Of a DNA stretch of 64,000 nucleotides, positions 45,343 through 52,770 are shown piece by piece. Position 1 is the first letter of the stretch; every line of letters starts with the position of its first letter. Location: the NCBI GenBank assembly GCA_027489175.1, contig JAIYAE010000014.1, positions 248,001 to 312,000 on the forward strand, given 5' to 3'. The position numbers and the translations under genes were made by a program. This DNA comes from Rhodobacter sp. Lineage in GTDB: Bacteria > Pseudomonadota > Alphaproteobacteria > Rhodobacterales > Rhodobacteraceae. A model generated the notes under the pieces. The model was not told where the DNA came from. It saw only the letters and a list, made by a program, of their open reading frames with translations, and did not search any database.

Positions 45343-46215
45343 ATGCGCTCTTCGAAGAAACGCTCGCGTTCCAGCCAGAACCGCCCGCGCACCCTCGGCA
45401 ACATCATCAACCGCGTCTTTGACTCTTCGGGTCCCGAAGGCAAGGTGCGGGGCACGCCCCAGCAGATCATCGAGAAGTATCAGCAGCTTGCCCGTGACGC
45501 GCAGCTGTCGAACGACCGGGTCGCCGCGGAAAATTTCCTGCAGCATGCCGAGCATTATACCCGCATGCTGGCCGAAGCCACGCGGGAGATGGCCGCCGAA
45601 CAAGAGGCGCGGCAAGGCCAGTTCCAAGGTCAGGGCGGGCAGGGTTCCGGCCAGCAAGGCGGCAACCAGAACGCTGGCCAGAATGGGGGCCAGAACGGGG
45701 GCCAGAACGGCAACCAGAACGGTGGCTACCAGGGCAACGCGAATGGCGGCCAGAATGGGGGCCCGACCGGCGGTTATGGGCAACGCCCCGACCGTCAGGG
45801 CGACCGGCCGGATCGCAATGATCGCGCTGGTGAGCGGGGCGTCGATCGTAACGGTGACCGCAACAGTGACCGTTCGGGCGACCGCAATCCCGATCGTGGC
45901 ATGGACCGCCCCTCGGACCGCCGGCCCGAGCACGTCCGCGACGAGCGCGACTATGCGACCATGGATCAGCCATCAGCGCCCGATGTGATCGAGCTTGATG
46001 CCGGGGATGAGACCGGACTGGTCGAAACCCCGGAATCGGTGATCAAGCCCGAGCGCAAGCCCGCCCCACGCCCCCGCGCCCCCGCAGTCGAGGCGGGTCC
46101 GGAGCCTGAGGCCAGCCCCCGCGAAGATCGCGGACCCCGCCGTGCCCGCGGCCCGCGCAAACCGAAGGCCGAAGGCGGACCCGAGGGCGCGCCGCCCAAG
46201 GAAGCCGCCGAGTAG
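45343..46215 (+). CDS. DUF4167-family protein with long low-complexity tail
   Basis: A 290-residue protein. The N-terminal DUF4167 domain (about residues 1-90) reads SQNRPRTLGNIINRVFDSSG, then GTPQQIIEKYQQLARDAQLS and ENFLQHAEHYTRML. After it come tandem NGGQ-type repeats (residues about 95-145), a DRNGDRNSDRSGDR-type charged repeat (about 150-185), and a proline/arginine/glutamate tail. The lysine/arginine-rich ends suggest RNA or nucleic-acid binding, but the role is unknown. The ATG at 45343 follows AAAGGACA. Two terminators come after it. Confidence 0.88.
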   Translation: MRSSKKRSRSSQNRPRTLGNIINRVFDSSGPEGKVRGTPQQIIEKYQQLARDAQLSNDRVAAENFLQHAEHYTRMLAEATREMAAEQEARQGQFQGQGGQGSGQQGGNQNAGQNGGQNGGQNGNQNGGYQGNANGGQNGGPTGGYGQRPDRQGDRPDRNDRAGERGVDRNGDRNSDRSGDRNPDRGMDRPSDRRPEHVRDERDYATMDQPSAPDVIELDAGDETGLVETPESVIKPERKPAPRPRAPAVEAGPEPEASPREDRGPRRARGPRKPKAEGGPEGAPPKEAAE

Positions 46216-46237
46216 CCGGCGTACCGAAATCCCCCGA

Positions 46238-46263
46238 AAGGCCACCCGCGCGGTGGCCTTTTT
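46238..46263 (+). terminator. Rho-independent terminator after the DUF4167 gene
   Basis: AAGGCCACC pairs with GGTGGCCTT around a five-base loop and the run of Ts continues. It lies about 22 bases after the DUF4167 stop. Confidence 0.9.
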
Positions 46264-46288
46264 GCTGTCTGGCACGGTCGAAAAAGAC

Positions 46289-46327
46289 AAAGGGCCTGAC
46301 GCGGTGGCGTCAGGCCCTTTTGTTTTT
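46289..46327. terminator. Second strong hairpin terminator before attL
   Basis: A perfect 14-base stem (AAAGGGCCTGACGC and its complement) with a GGTG loop is followed by TGTTTTT. Its T-run touches the start of the att repeat. Before insertion of the element this would have lain just past the tRNA-Asn 3' end, and read on the minus strand (A-rich flank AAAAAGACAAA) it may have served the tRNA gene. Confidence 0.85.
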
Positions 46328-46373
46328 GGCTCCGGCGGTAGGGATCGAACCTACGACCAATTGATTAACAGTC
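46326..46373. repeat. attL: 48-bp direct repeat of the tRNA-Asn 3' end
   Basis: These 48 bases match 56411-56458 exactly and correspond to the 3' part of tRNA-Asn (minus strand) from the anticodon arm to the CCA end plus one base. Beyond it the sequence no longer continues as a tRNA. The remaining bases to 46540 hold no gene, only integrase arm-type repeats and the integrase ribosome binding site. Confidence 0.93.
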
Positions 46374-46478
46374 GGGTTTCCGGGGCAATCAGCATCTCAC
46401 TATGTAAAACTATCGGCAGGCAAAATAGCGCTTGTAATCAGCCCATAAGCGCGAAATGTTAGGGTAAGTGAGTAACAC

Positions 46479-46525
46479 GGGGGAACAGTGCCAATCGGCT
46501 ATTCTGTTCCCCCGTTTGTTCCCCC
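46479..46525. promoter_or_regulatory. Integrase arm-type sites, left end
   Basis: The octamer GTTCCCCC occurs at 46506-46513 and 46518-46525, and inverted (GGGGGAAC) at 46479-46486. The same octamer occurs as a pair near the other end of the element (56346-56364). Repeats placed like this at both ends are typical of the arm sites to which a tyrosine integrase binds. Confidence 0.6.
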
Positions 46526-46540
46526 AAGGAGGGTTGCCCT

Positions 46541-47779
46541 TTGAAACTGACAGCCCCGACGGTCGAGAAGATAGGCGGCGGCGATCGCCGGATGGAGATC
46601 CCCGACGACCTTTGCACCGGGCTTTACCTGGTGGTGCAGACCACGGGTCGGAAGGGATGGCAGGTCCGCTATCGGCACGGCGGGGTGCATCGCCGCATGA
46701 CCCTTGGGGCCTTCCCGACCCTCTCACTTGCAGCGGCGCGAGTGCGGGCGCGGGAGGTGATGGCCGCCGCAAGTGAGGGCCGCGACCCTGCGGAAGAGGT
46801 GAAGGCGGCGAAAGCACCGAAGGCCGTGGATGACCGCGACCTGATAAAATCGCTGATCAAGGATTTCCACAAGCGGCACCTTTCGACCCTCAAGACCGGG
46901 GACGCGGTCAAGCGCGAGCTCGATCGGCACGTGGTCGCGGCTTGGGGTGACCGGGACGTTGCCTCAATCACTCGGCGCGATGTGATCGAGCTGCTGGACA
47001 GAATCGCAGATACCGGGCGGGTGGTAAGCGCAAATCGGGTGCGGGCCTATCTGGGCAAGTTCTTCGCCTGGTGCATACAGCGGGACATTCTGCCCCTCTC
47101 GCCCATCGCAGGCGTCAAGCCAGTTGCGCGTGAGACCAGCCGCGACCGCGTCCTGTCAGATGCCGAGGTGCGGTGGCTGTGGCTGGCGTGTGAGGCCGAG
47201 GGCTTCCCGTGGGGGCCGATGGGCCGGATCCTGCTGTTGACCGGGCAGCGACTTTCGGAGGTCGCGCGGATGACAGATGGCGAGATCGAGGGCGACCTGT
47301 GGCGCCTGCCTGCAGCCAGGACGAAGAACGGCCGCGCGCATGCGGTTCCGCTATCCGATGCCGCCCGCGCCGTCCTTGGGGCCGTTCCCCGGATCAAGAG
47401 CGCGGCGGGCTACGTTTTCACCACATCAGGCGATACGCCGGTTTCAGGGTTTCACAAGGCGAGGGAGCACCTTGCGCGGCGGATGGCCGAGATCGCCGCC
47501 AAGGAACGCGGCGAGCCGGTGTCGATCGACCATTGGACCTTTCACGATCTAAGGCGGACGGCCGCGACGGGGATGGCGCGGATGGGGATTCCGGTGCGGG
47601 TGACAGAGGCGGTCCTGAACCACGTCAGCGGCACCGGCGGCGGGATCGTGGCCGTCTACCAGCGGCACGATTTCGCAGATGAGAAGCGCACCGCTCTGGA
47701 CGCCTGGGCGCGCATGGTGCTGCAGCTGGTCAAGGGGGGTGGCGGCAACGTGGTGCATTTGGCCGAGGTGCGGGGATGA
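46541..47779 (+). CDS. Tyrosine-type site-specific integrase
   Basis: A 412-residue integrase. An N-terminal DUF4102-type arm-binding domain (LTAPTVEKIGGGDRRMEIPD, with LGAFPTLSLAAARVRAREV) is followed by a SAM-like core-binding domain and the catalytic domain. Catalytic residues are Arg237 (LLTGQRLSEVAR), His335 and Arg338 (FHDLRRTAATGM), His361 (LNHVSG) and the nucleophile Tyr373 (AVYQRHD). The start is TTG at 46541, supported by AAGGAGGG seven bases upstream. It sits beside attL and would insert the element in tRNA-Asn. The next gene overlaps its stop. Confidence 0.95.
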   Translation: MKLTAPTVEKIGGGDRRMEIPDDLCTGLYLVVQTTGRKGWQVRYRHGGVHRRMTLGAFPTLSLAAARVRAREVMAAASEGRDPAEEVKAAKAPKAVDDRDLIKSLIKDFHKRHLSTLKTGDAVKRELDRHVVAAWGDRDVASITRRDVIELLDRIADTGRVVSANRVRAYLGKFFAWCIQRDILPLSPIAGVKPVARETSRDRVLSDAEVRWLWLACEAEGFPWGPMGRILLLTGQRLSEVARMTDGEIEGDLWRLPAARTKNGRAHAVPLSDAARAVLGAVPRIKSAAGYVFTTSGDTPVSGFHKAREHLARRMAEIAAKERGEPVSIDHWTFHDLRRTAATGMARMGIPVRVTEAVLNHVSGTGGGIVAVYQRHDFADEKRTALDAWARMVLQLVKGGGGNVVHLAEVRG

Positions 47780-48357
47780 GCGAAGCCTGGGACGAAGCCC
47801 TCTACAGCAAGGCCGACCAGAAAAAGCTCGCTGCTGTTTGCGCAGTGCTCGCTGATCGCTTCCCTGGTGTCAGCGGCGCTGTCTTGGGGGTTCAGGGCCG
47901 CCAGTTGCTGTTCACGGCAGAGACCGCTAGCGACATGGTTACCCGCCGGGCAGATGACGAGAAAGCGCTGCGGAAGCTGGCGCGTGTCCTGAACGATGCA
48001 GACGCGGTCATTCAAGGGTTGTCGAGGTTTAGTCGAGAGGCTTTCCTGCACCGAGCCTACATGGAGGGGATGCAGTGTTCCTTCGATCATGTAGCCGCCA
48101 TCGCGACTTCCGTCGCTGACAGAGTTCCGGAGACGCCTTTTCACAGCCGTGAGAACGTCAGGGCAATATTTCTAGTCGAGGATGCCCGGCGGGTCTGGTC
48201 GACAAACACCGCCAAGGAGGCGCCGCCGGGTGGACTGAACCCGGAGTCGCCCTTTGCGGCATTCCTAACCGATCTATTTGCGGCGTTGTCTGTCGGGTCT
48301 GAGCCGAGGTCCGCTTTCCAAGCTTGGCAAAAGTACAGAGATAGCGGGCTTTTCTAG
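47776..48357 (+). CDS. Hypothetical protein coupled to integrase
   Basis: A 193-residue protein of unknown function, soluble in appearance. It starts MSEAWDEALYSKADQKKLAAV, with a short LLFTAETASDMVTRRADDEK strand-helix and a helical REAFLHRAYMEGMQCSFDHV core. Its ATG overlaps the integrase stop (ATGA) and a GAGGTGCGGGG precedes it, so it is co-translated. Such genes often accompany integrases in alphaproteobacterial islands and may adjust excision, but this is inference. Confidence 0.75.
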   Translation: MSEAWDEALYSKADQKKLAAVCAVLADRFPGVSGAVLGVQGRQLLFTAETASDMVTRRADDEKALRKLARVLNDADAVIQGLSRFSREAFLHRAYMEGMQCSFDHVAAIATSVADRVPETPFHSRENVRAIFLVEDARRVWSTNTAKEAPPGGLNPESPFAAFLTDLFAALSVGSEPRSAFQAWQKYRDSGLF

Positions 48358-48431
48358 GCACATTCCTGTGCACGACGCCTAGGGCCGATCGGGGCAAACC
48401 TGTTGCTACAGAAAAGCAAAGGGTTACCTCA

Positions 48432-48641
48432 ATGGCAAACACTGGCGAAGACAGGTTGATCGGTTCCAATGAGGTCCGGTCCCGCCTTGGCGGAATTTCC
48501 GACATGACCTTGTGGCGCTGGCTGGCTTCGGCTGAGGTTGGCTTCCCCCGTCCGATCTACGTCCGCCGCCGCCGCTTTTGGCGAGAGTCCGATCTTGCGG
48601 CCTGGATGGCCGCGCAGGCTCCGGTTGCGCGGGTGGCGTGA
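48432..48641 (+). CDS. AlpA-family helix-turn-helix regulator (excisionase-like)
   Basis: A 69-residue DNA-binding protein of the AlpA/MerR-like type. The helix-turn-helix reads NEVRSRLGGISDMTLWRWLA, followed by FPRPIYVRRRRFWRESDLAAWM, the usual wing and final helix. AlpA-type proteins in P4-like elements activate excision or control the replication genes. Its stop overlaps the start of the primase-helicase gene (TGATG), tying it to replication. Confidence 0.88.
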   Translation: MANTGEDRLIGSNEVRSRLGGISDMTLWRWLASAEVGFPRPIYVRRRRFWRESDLAAWMAAQAPVARVA

Positions 48642-50053
48642 TGGGGGTCTCTGACGTCGCGGCGATTATGGCGAGTCCGCAGGACATCGATTTGCCGCCT
48701 GGCCTTGGGCTGCCGGCAGCCGCGCCACCGCCCGAGTTCCCTGACTTTGAGCCGACCGAACTGGCGCTTGCCGACACGGCAAAGGCGTGGGTCGAGGCTC
48801 TTGGCGGGTTTGTGATTCACGATGGCGACGCCTTCCTGTGGTTCGATGGCGACCGTTTCTGCAGAGAAGCTGGCAACGCAAAGGTGCAGGAGCTTTTCAA
48901 GGCCATGGTGCGGCAGGCAAGCAGCACCTGGAAGCCAGCCGATCACGCGAGAATGGGCCGTAGGGCGTCGATCGGCGGGGCGATGTCGCTTGCCGCGTCT
49001 TCCCTCTTTGTCGATCGGTCGACCCTCGATTCAGCCGACTTCCTGCTGCCTTGTCCGGGCGGAGTGACGGTCGACCTTGAAACCGGGAAGGTGCGCCGTT
49101 CAAGCCCAGCAGACCGTATGACGAAGCGCGCGGGGGTAGCGCCGGACGCGTCGGTGCGGATCCCGCAGTGGATCGCGTTCCTTGACCAGGTTTCTGGGGG
49201 TGACGAGGACTTCCCGCGCTTCGTCCAGGTCTGGTTCGGCTACATGCTGACAGGAAGCGTCTCGGCGCAGAAGCTTTTCTACATCGTCGGGCGCGGCGGC
49301 ACAGGCAAATCCACCCTTGTCGAAATCATTCGCTACGTGGTGGGTGATTTTGCCGCGATGACCGAGGCGGCAACCTTCGCTGAACAGCGCCACGAGCCGC
49401 ACCCGGCGGCACTGGCTGCGTTGGATGGGGCCCGCGCCGTCTTCGCCCCGGAGTTCGAGGGGCGCCGCATTGATGCGTCCAAGGCGAAGGCCTTCACCGG
49501 TGACGGGGCGATGTCCGTTCGGGGTATGCGGGAAAACTTCCGACAGGTGCGCGTGACCGGGAAGCTCGTCATGGTCGGCAATTCAGAACCGCAGCTGCGC
49601 ACTGTGGATGAGGCGATACGCCGGCGCTTTGTACTGATCCCGTTCAACTCGCCACCTTCAAAGGTCGACCCTGATCTGCCTGCGAAGCTGAAGGCTGAAG
49701 CGCCTGGCATCCTTGCGTGGGCCATCCGAGGTGCGCAGGAGTGGATCGAGGAAGGGCTCTACATCCCGCCTTCGGTCGCAAAGGCTAGTGCCGAGTATCT
49801 GGACGACCAGGATAGCTTTGGTTCCTGGGTCGAGGAACACCTCGACTGTACCGACCGCCTTGCATTCACCACATCTGCCGAGCTCTTCAATCATTGGAAG
49901 CTCTACGCCGACGGCGCGAACGAGGCTGCGGGGACCGCTAAGGCCTTCGGATCGCGGCTGCGCAAGATGGGGCTGCAGAGCGGGTGGACGCGCGTCTTGG
50001 GTAAGAGCGCGAAAGGCTGGTCAGGCTGCAAGCTGCGGGGTGTGGCGCCATGA
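48641..50053 (+). CDS. Phage/plasmid primase-helicase, P4/D5 type (SF3 helicase domain)
   Basis: A 470-residue replication protein. Residues about 60-190 form a D5_N-like domain (ALGGFVIHDGDAFLWFDGDR). The SF3 helicase core has Walker A VGRGGTGKSTLVEI near 235 and a region LDGARAVFAPEFEGRRID with the acidic residues, then LVMVGNSEPQLRTVDEAIRRRF. It lacks an obvious Toprim or archaeal primase domain at the N-terminus, so it may act mainly as a helicase or initiator. An iteron array follows within ten bases, and the ATG overlaps the AlpA stop. Confidence 0.9.
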   Translation: MGVSDVAAIMASPQDIDLPPGLGLPAAAPPPEFPDFEPTELALADTAKAWVEALGGFVIHDGDAFLWFDGDRFCREAGNAKVQELFKAMVRQASSTWKPADHARMGRRASIGGAMSLAASSLFVDRSTLDSADFLLPCPGGVTVDLETGKVRRSSPADRMTKRAGVAPDASVRIPQWIAFLDQVSGGDEDFPRFVQVWFGYMLTGSVSAQKLFYIVGRGGTGKSTLVEIIRYVVGDFAAMTEAATFAEQRHEPHPAALAALDGARAVFAPEFEGRRIDASKAKAFTGDGAMSVRGMRENFRQVRVTGKLVMVGNSEPQLRTVDEAIRRRFVLIPFNSPPSKVDPDLPAKLKAEAPGILAWAIRGAQEWIEEGLYIPPSVAKASAEYLDDQDSFGSWVEEHLDCTDRLAFTTSAELFNHWKLYADGANEAAGTAKAFGSRLRKMGLQSGWTRVLGKSAKGWSGCKLRGVAP

Positions 50054-50062
50054 TCTTGTTGT

Positions 50063-50176
50063 CTGCCACCGGTGCCACCGATGCCAACGATTTTACCAAG
50101 CTTAACCTCTTCCGCGCATGCGCGCGTGATGCGTCCAACAGTGCGGAACCGTTGGCATCGGTGGCACCGGTGGCAG
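50063..50176. promoter_or_regulatory. Mirrored iteron array, candidate replication origin
   Basis: Two perfect 27-base arms (50063-50089 and 50150-50176) face each other across a 60-base spacer. Each arm consists of three 9-bp units of the type TGCCACCGG, TGCCACCGA, TGCCAACG(A/G), at 50064-50090 forward and 50149-50175 reversed. The spacer has an AT-richer part (ATTTTACCAAGCTTAA) and a GCGCATGCGCGCG palindrome. Position directly after the primase-helicase gene favours an origin; a large hairpin RNA or terminator is the alternative. Confidence 0.6.
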
Positions 50177-50192
50177 GTCAGGTAGGTGCGCT

Positions 50193-50630
50193 ATGAGCGC
50201 TGCCTTCAATCGCGACGCCCGGCGCCGCATGGCGGCAGAGGCCAAGGCCCTTGCCCCGCGTCTTGCTGGCACAGCATTGGACTATGACGAGCGCGGGCGC
50301 CTAGTGCCTGTATCTGATGCGCGGGCGCAGGCCGTCTTGTGCCGCGCCTTTGAGCGGATGCTTAGAGCGGGCGGTGAGCCCCAGCTGCTGCAGTTGACTG
50401 AGGATGCTGCGTCAGCGTTCCCGCGCGGCGGCGGCGCGCCGGATGCCAAGGCGTCGGCCTGGCTAGCGGTGGGGCTCGATCGGGCCGGGATGGCAACCTA
50501 TGCCCTTCGGTGGCTGGACGTATCAGGCTGCAATCCCTTTGAGCGACGGGCCGTCGCCGAGATGGCGCTGTTCGCAGAGCTGGCGGTCGAGTGTGGGCAG
50601 GCAGGCTTCCCGGTGGCTGGTCGTGCGTGA
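50193..50630 (+). CDS. Hypothetical protein in element replication region
   Basis: A 145-residue soluble protein I do not recognise. It is alpha-helical, arginine/alanine-rich, with RDARRRMAAEAKALAPRLAG at the N-terminus and RAFERMLRAGGEPQLLQLTE in the middle. It follows the mirrored iteron array on the same strand and is on the element side of it, so it may help replication or regulation. A weak AGGTGCG site precedes the ATG. Confidence 0.65.
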   Translation: MSAAFNRDARRRMAAEAKALAPRLAGTALDYDERGRLVPVSDARAQAVLCRAFERMLRAGGEPQLLQLTEDAASAFPRGGGAPDAKASAWLAVGLDRAGMATYALRWLDVSGCNPFERRAVAEMALFAELAVECGQAGFPVAGRA

Positions 50631-50735
50631 GGGCAGGGGGGTGGGTCAAAGTCCAGGGGCCCGGGGTCTGCGGACCGGTCTGGGGAGTCATTCAGGGATT
50701 TTTTTTACCATCAGGTCAAATTTTTCGGTGATTGC

Positions 50736-50990
50736 ATGCAATTGACCATGTTCGGACCCACTCCCCAAACAACAAAGAATGTAGGCGGGCGCCCACGATG
50801 GGATAAAGCTAAGTATTATCAGGCACTTGTGGAGGAAAGGATCAGAGAAGGAAGGGTTCCAGGCGAGATTGCTGCAGAAGTCGGGATATCGGTCCCAACC
50901 TTGCGTCATTATTTTTCGGGTTTGCCTGCCTGGCAGAATAGGTGGGGCTACAAGTCGCGGTCGAAGAGCAGGAAAACACAAGATGCTTGA
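50736..50990 (+). CDS. Small helix-turn-helix protein
   Basis: An 84-residue basic protein. GGRPRWDKAKYYQALVEER is followed by a helix-turn-helix, GEIAAEVGISVPTLRHYFSG, then a lysine/arginine-rich end. It resembles the DNA-binding part of resolvases or of small terminase subunits, but is too short to be either in full. The ATG at 50736 has no clear binding site; one at 50748 is an alternative. It may be a regulator of the capsid genes that follow, or a truncated terminase small subunit. Confidence 0.65.
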   Translation: MQLTMFGPTPQTTKNVGGRPRWDKAKYYQALVEERIREGRVPGEIAAEVGISVPTLRHYFSGLPAWQNRWGYKSRSKSRKTQDA

Positions 50991-51137
50991 TCGGCAGCAA
51001 ATCTCCGGGTACGGTTGTGTGATGTTGTGCACCGCTTCGGCGGGCATCGCACCGACCGTCACCGCTTCGTGCGGGGCTTCGGAGAAACAGACCGGCTTTC
51101 ACGCCGATCCTTTCCCTTTGCAAATGACGGTACCCTC

Positions 51138-52526
51138 ATGACTGACAATCAGCACACCATCGTGAAATCGCGCGCCGACGTGCGCGCAATCCTTCAGCGC
51201 GCTGGCCTTGCCCGCGCTGCGGCCGACCTCATAGCGAAGGGCGGTTTTGCCGCCTTGGCCGAAAATCCCCACATCGAAAACGAAGAGGACCTTGAAATGT
51301 CTATCCAAGCCTTGCGCGAAAAGCGCGCAGAGAAAGCCACAGCCCTGAAGGCATTGGTCGCCAAGTCCAACTACAGCGTCGCCAGAGATCAGCCCGAGTA
51401 TGACCGGCTGATGAACGAGATCGACGGCTTGGACGTGGATATCCACCGGTACCATGCGGCCAACGAAAAGATCGCCAACGATGCTATGGGCGTCCCGATG
51501 GCGCGAAGCGGCGCCTTTCACTCTGCTGACGATCGAGAGTATCTCGACGCCTTTACGAATGTGCTACGAGCGCCGAAAGACTTGCGGGCCCGCGCCGCAC
51601 TTGCAGACCTTAATCCGCGCAACGCAGCGAGCGGTGGCACAGACGCGGCCGGTGGTTTCCTGGTCCCTGAGATCCTGCTTGGGCCACTGATGGCGCGAGC
51701 GGTCAACGCCAACCCGTTTCGCGAGCTGGTCCGCGTCGTTCAGGTCGGGACCCGGGATGTTTCCTTCCCGCTGTCCAACTCGAACAGCACGACCGGCTGG
51801 GTCGGGGAGGCGGCACCACGGCCGGCGACGGCCGAGGCCACCCTCTCAAGCGCAAAGCCGACCTTCGGAACGCTCTACAGCTATGTGGAGGCGACCGAGG
51901 AGCTGGTGATGGACAGCGCCTTCGACATTGGCCAATGGTTCGCTATGGAGGCCGGAAATGCGATGGGCGAAGCCGAGATGGCCTCAATCATCAGCGGTTC
52001 TGGCGTCGATCGTCCGTCTGGCCTACTGCTGACCGCGCCGACCACTGGCGCGGACGGTACGCGTGCAGCGACCGTTCTGAAGTATCTCCCGACCGGTACC
52101 GCCGCGACTCTCGGCGCAGCACCTTCGGACCTTCTTATCAGCACGCTCTACGACCTGAAAGCCGGTTACCGGGTGAACGCCAGCTGGGTCATGAACTCGG
52201 CAGTTGCGGGTGAGATCCGCAAACTGAAGGACAGCCAGGGCCGGTTCCTCTGGACCGATGGAATTGCCCAAGGTGAGCCTTCGACCCTGCTTGGATACCC
52301 AGTGCGGATTGCCGAGGCGATGGCCGGCGTAGGCGCGAACAACTTGCCGATCCTGTTCGGTGATTTCAGCCGGGCCTACGTCGCTTGTGACCTCGGGCCG
52401 CTTCGGGTGACCGTCGATGACAACGTGACCGTTCCGGGCCGCGTGAAGTGGTACATCCGTCGCCGGATGGGCGGCATCGTGTACGACAACAACGCCGTCC
52501 GGGCGATCAAGTGCGCCGTGAGCTGA
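51138..52526 (+). CDS. HK97-type major capsid protein, apparently fused to a prohead-protease tail
   Basis: A 462-residue frame. Residues 54-462 are a normal-sized HK97 capsid protein: a delta/scaffold helix (MSIQALREKRAEKATALKAL), then GGTDAAGGFLVPEILLG, a GWVGEAAPRPATAEATLSS segment and TPA-like P-domain strands. Residues 1-53 (with RADVRAILQRAGLARAAADL, then IAKGGFAALAE) look like the C-terminal tail of a prohead protease/scaffold protein. An internal ATG at 51297 has AGAGGA upstream and gives the usual capsid length, so either start could be used. No terminase, portal or intact protease precedes it. Confidence 0.88.
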   Translation: MTDNQHTIVKSRADVRAILQRAGLARAAADLIAKGGFAALAENPHIENEEDLEMSIQALREKRAEKATALKALVAKSNYSVARDQPEYDRLMNEIDGLDVDIHRYHAANEKIANDAMGVPMARSGAFHSADDREYLDAFTNVLRAPKDLRARAALADLNPRNAASGGTDAAGGFLVPEILLGPLMARAVNANPFRELVRVVQVGTRDVSFPLSNSNSTTGWVGEAAPRPATAEATLSSAKPTFGTLYSYVEATEELVMDSAFDIGQWFAMEAGNAMGEAEMASIISGSGVDRPSGLLLTAPTTGADGTRAATVLKYLPTGTAATLGAAPSDLLISTLYDLKAGYRVNASWVMNSAVAGEIRKLKDSQGRFLWTDGIAQGEPSTLLGYPVRIAEAMAGVGANNLPILFGDFSRAYVACDLGPLRVTVDDNVTVPGRVKWYIRRRMGGIVYDNNAVRAIKCAVS

Positions 52527-52572
52527 TAGCACTAGGCGCGGCGGGATCATCCGCCGCGCTGAGGCGCAAGAG

Positions 52573-52710
52573 ATGGGCAGGATGCGCCCGGTCGACCTGA
52601 GCCATGCATCCCCGTTCGTCGGTGAGTGGGCAAACCCCGACAAGACGCGGACCTACACCCTTTCGGAGGTCGCGGCGTCAGAAAAACAATGTGGGGCGGT
52701 TCAACTGTAG
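52573..52710 (+). CDS. Possible 45-residue small gene or gene remnant
   Basis: A short frame MGRMRPVDLSHASPFVGEWA, continuing NPDKTRTYTLSEVAASEKQ, lies between the capsid and tape-measure genes. The coding look is fair and a weak GCAAGAG precedes it, but no family is recognised. In complete phages this place holds head-tail connectors and tail proteins, so it may be what remains after a deletion. The rest of the 244-bp gap shows nothing further. Confidence 0.3.
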   Translation: MGRMRPVDLSHASPFVGEWANPDKTRTYTLSEVAASEKQCGAVQL

Positions 52711-52770
52711 TACCTGCATCGTCCTCGACACGCGTGATCGTACTTTTTAGAGAAATGGGATGTTTCGCAA

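Noticed and set aside
45640-45900. Short repeats considered as a CRISPR array
   Set aside because: The repeats are in-frame codons of a low-complexity protein tail with no spacer pattern and no cas genes in the window.
50090-50149. Spacer of the mirrored iterons considered as a transposon
   Set aside because: Only 60 bases lie between the arms, there is no target duplication, and no transposase.
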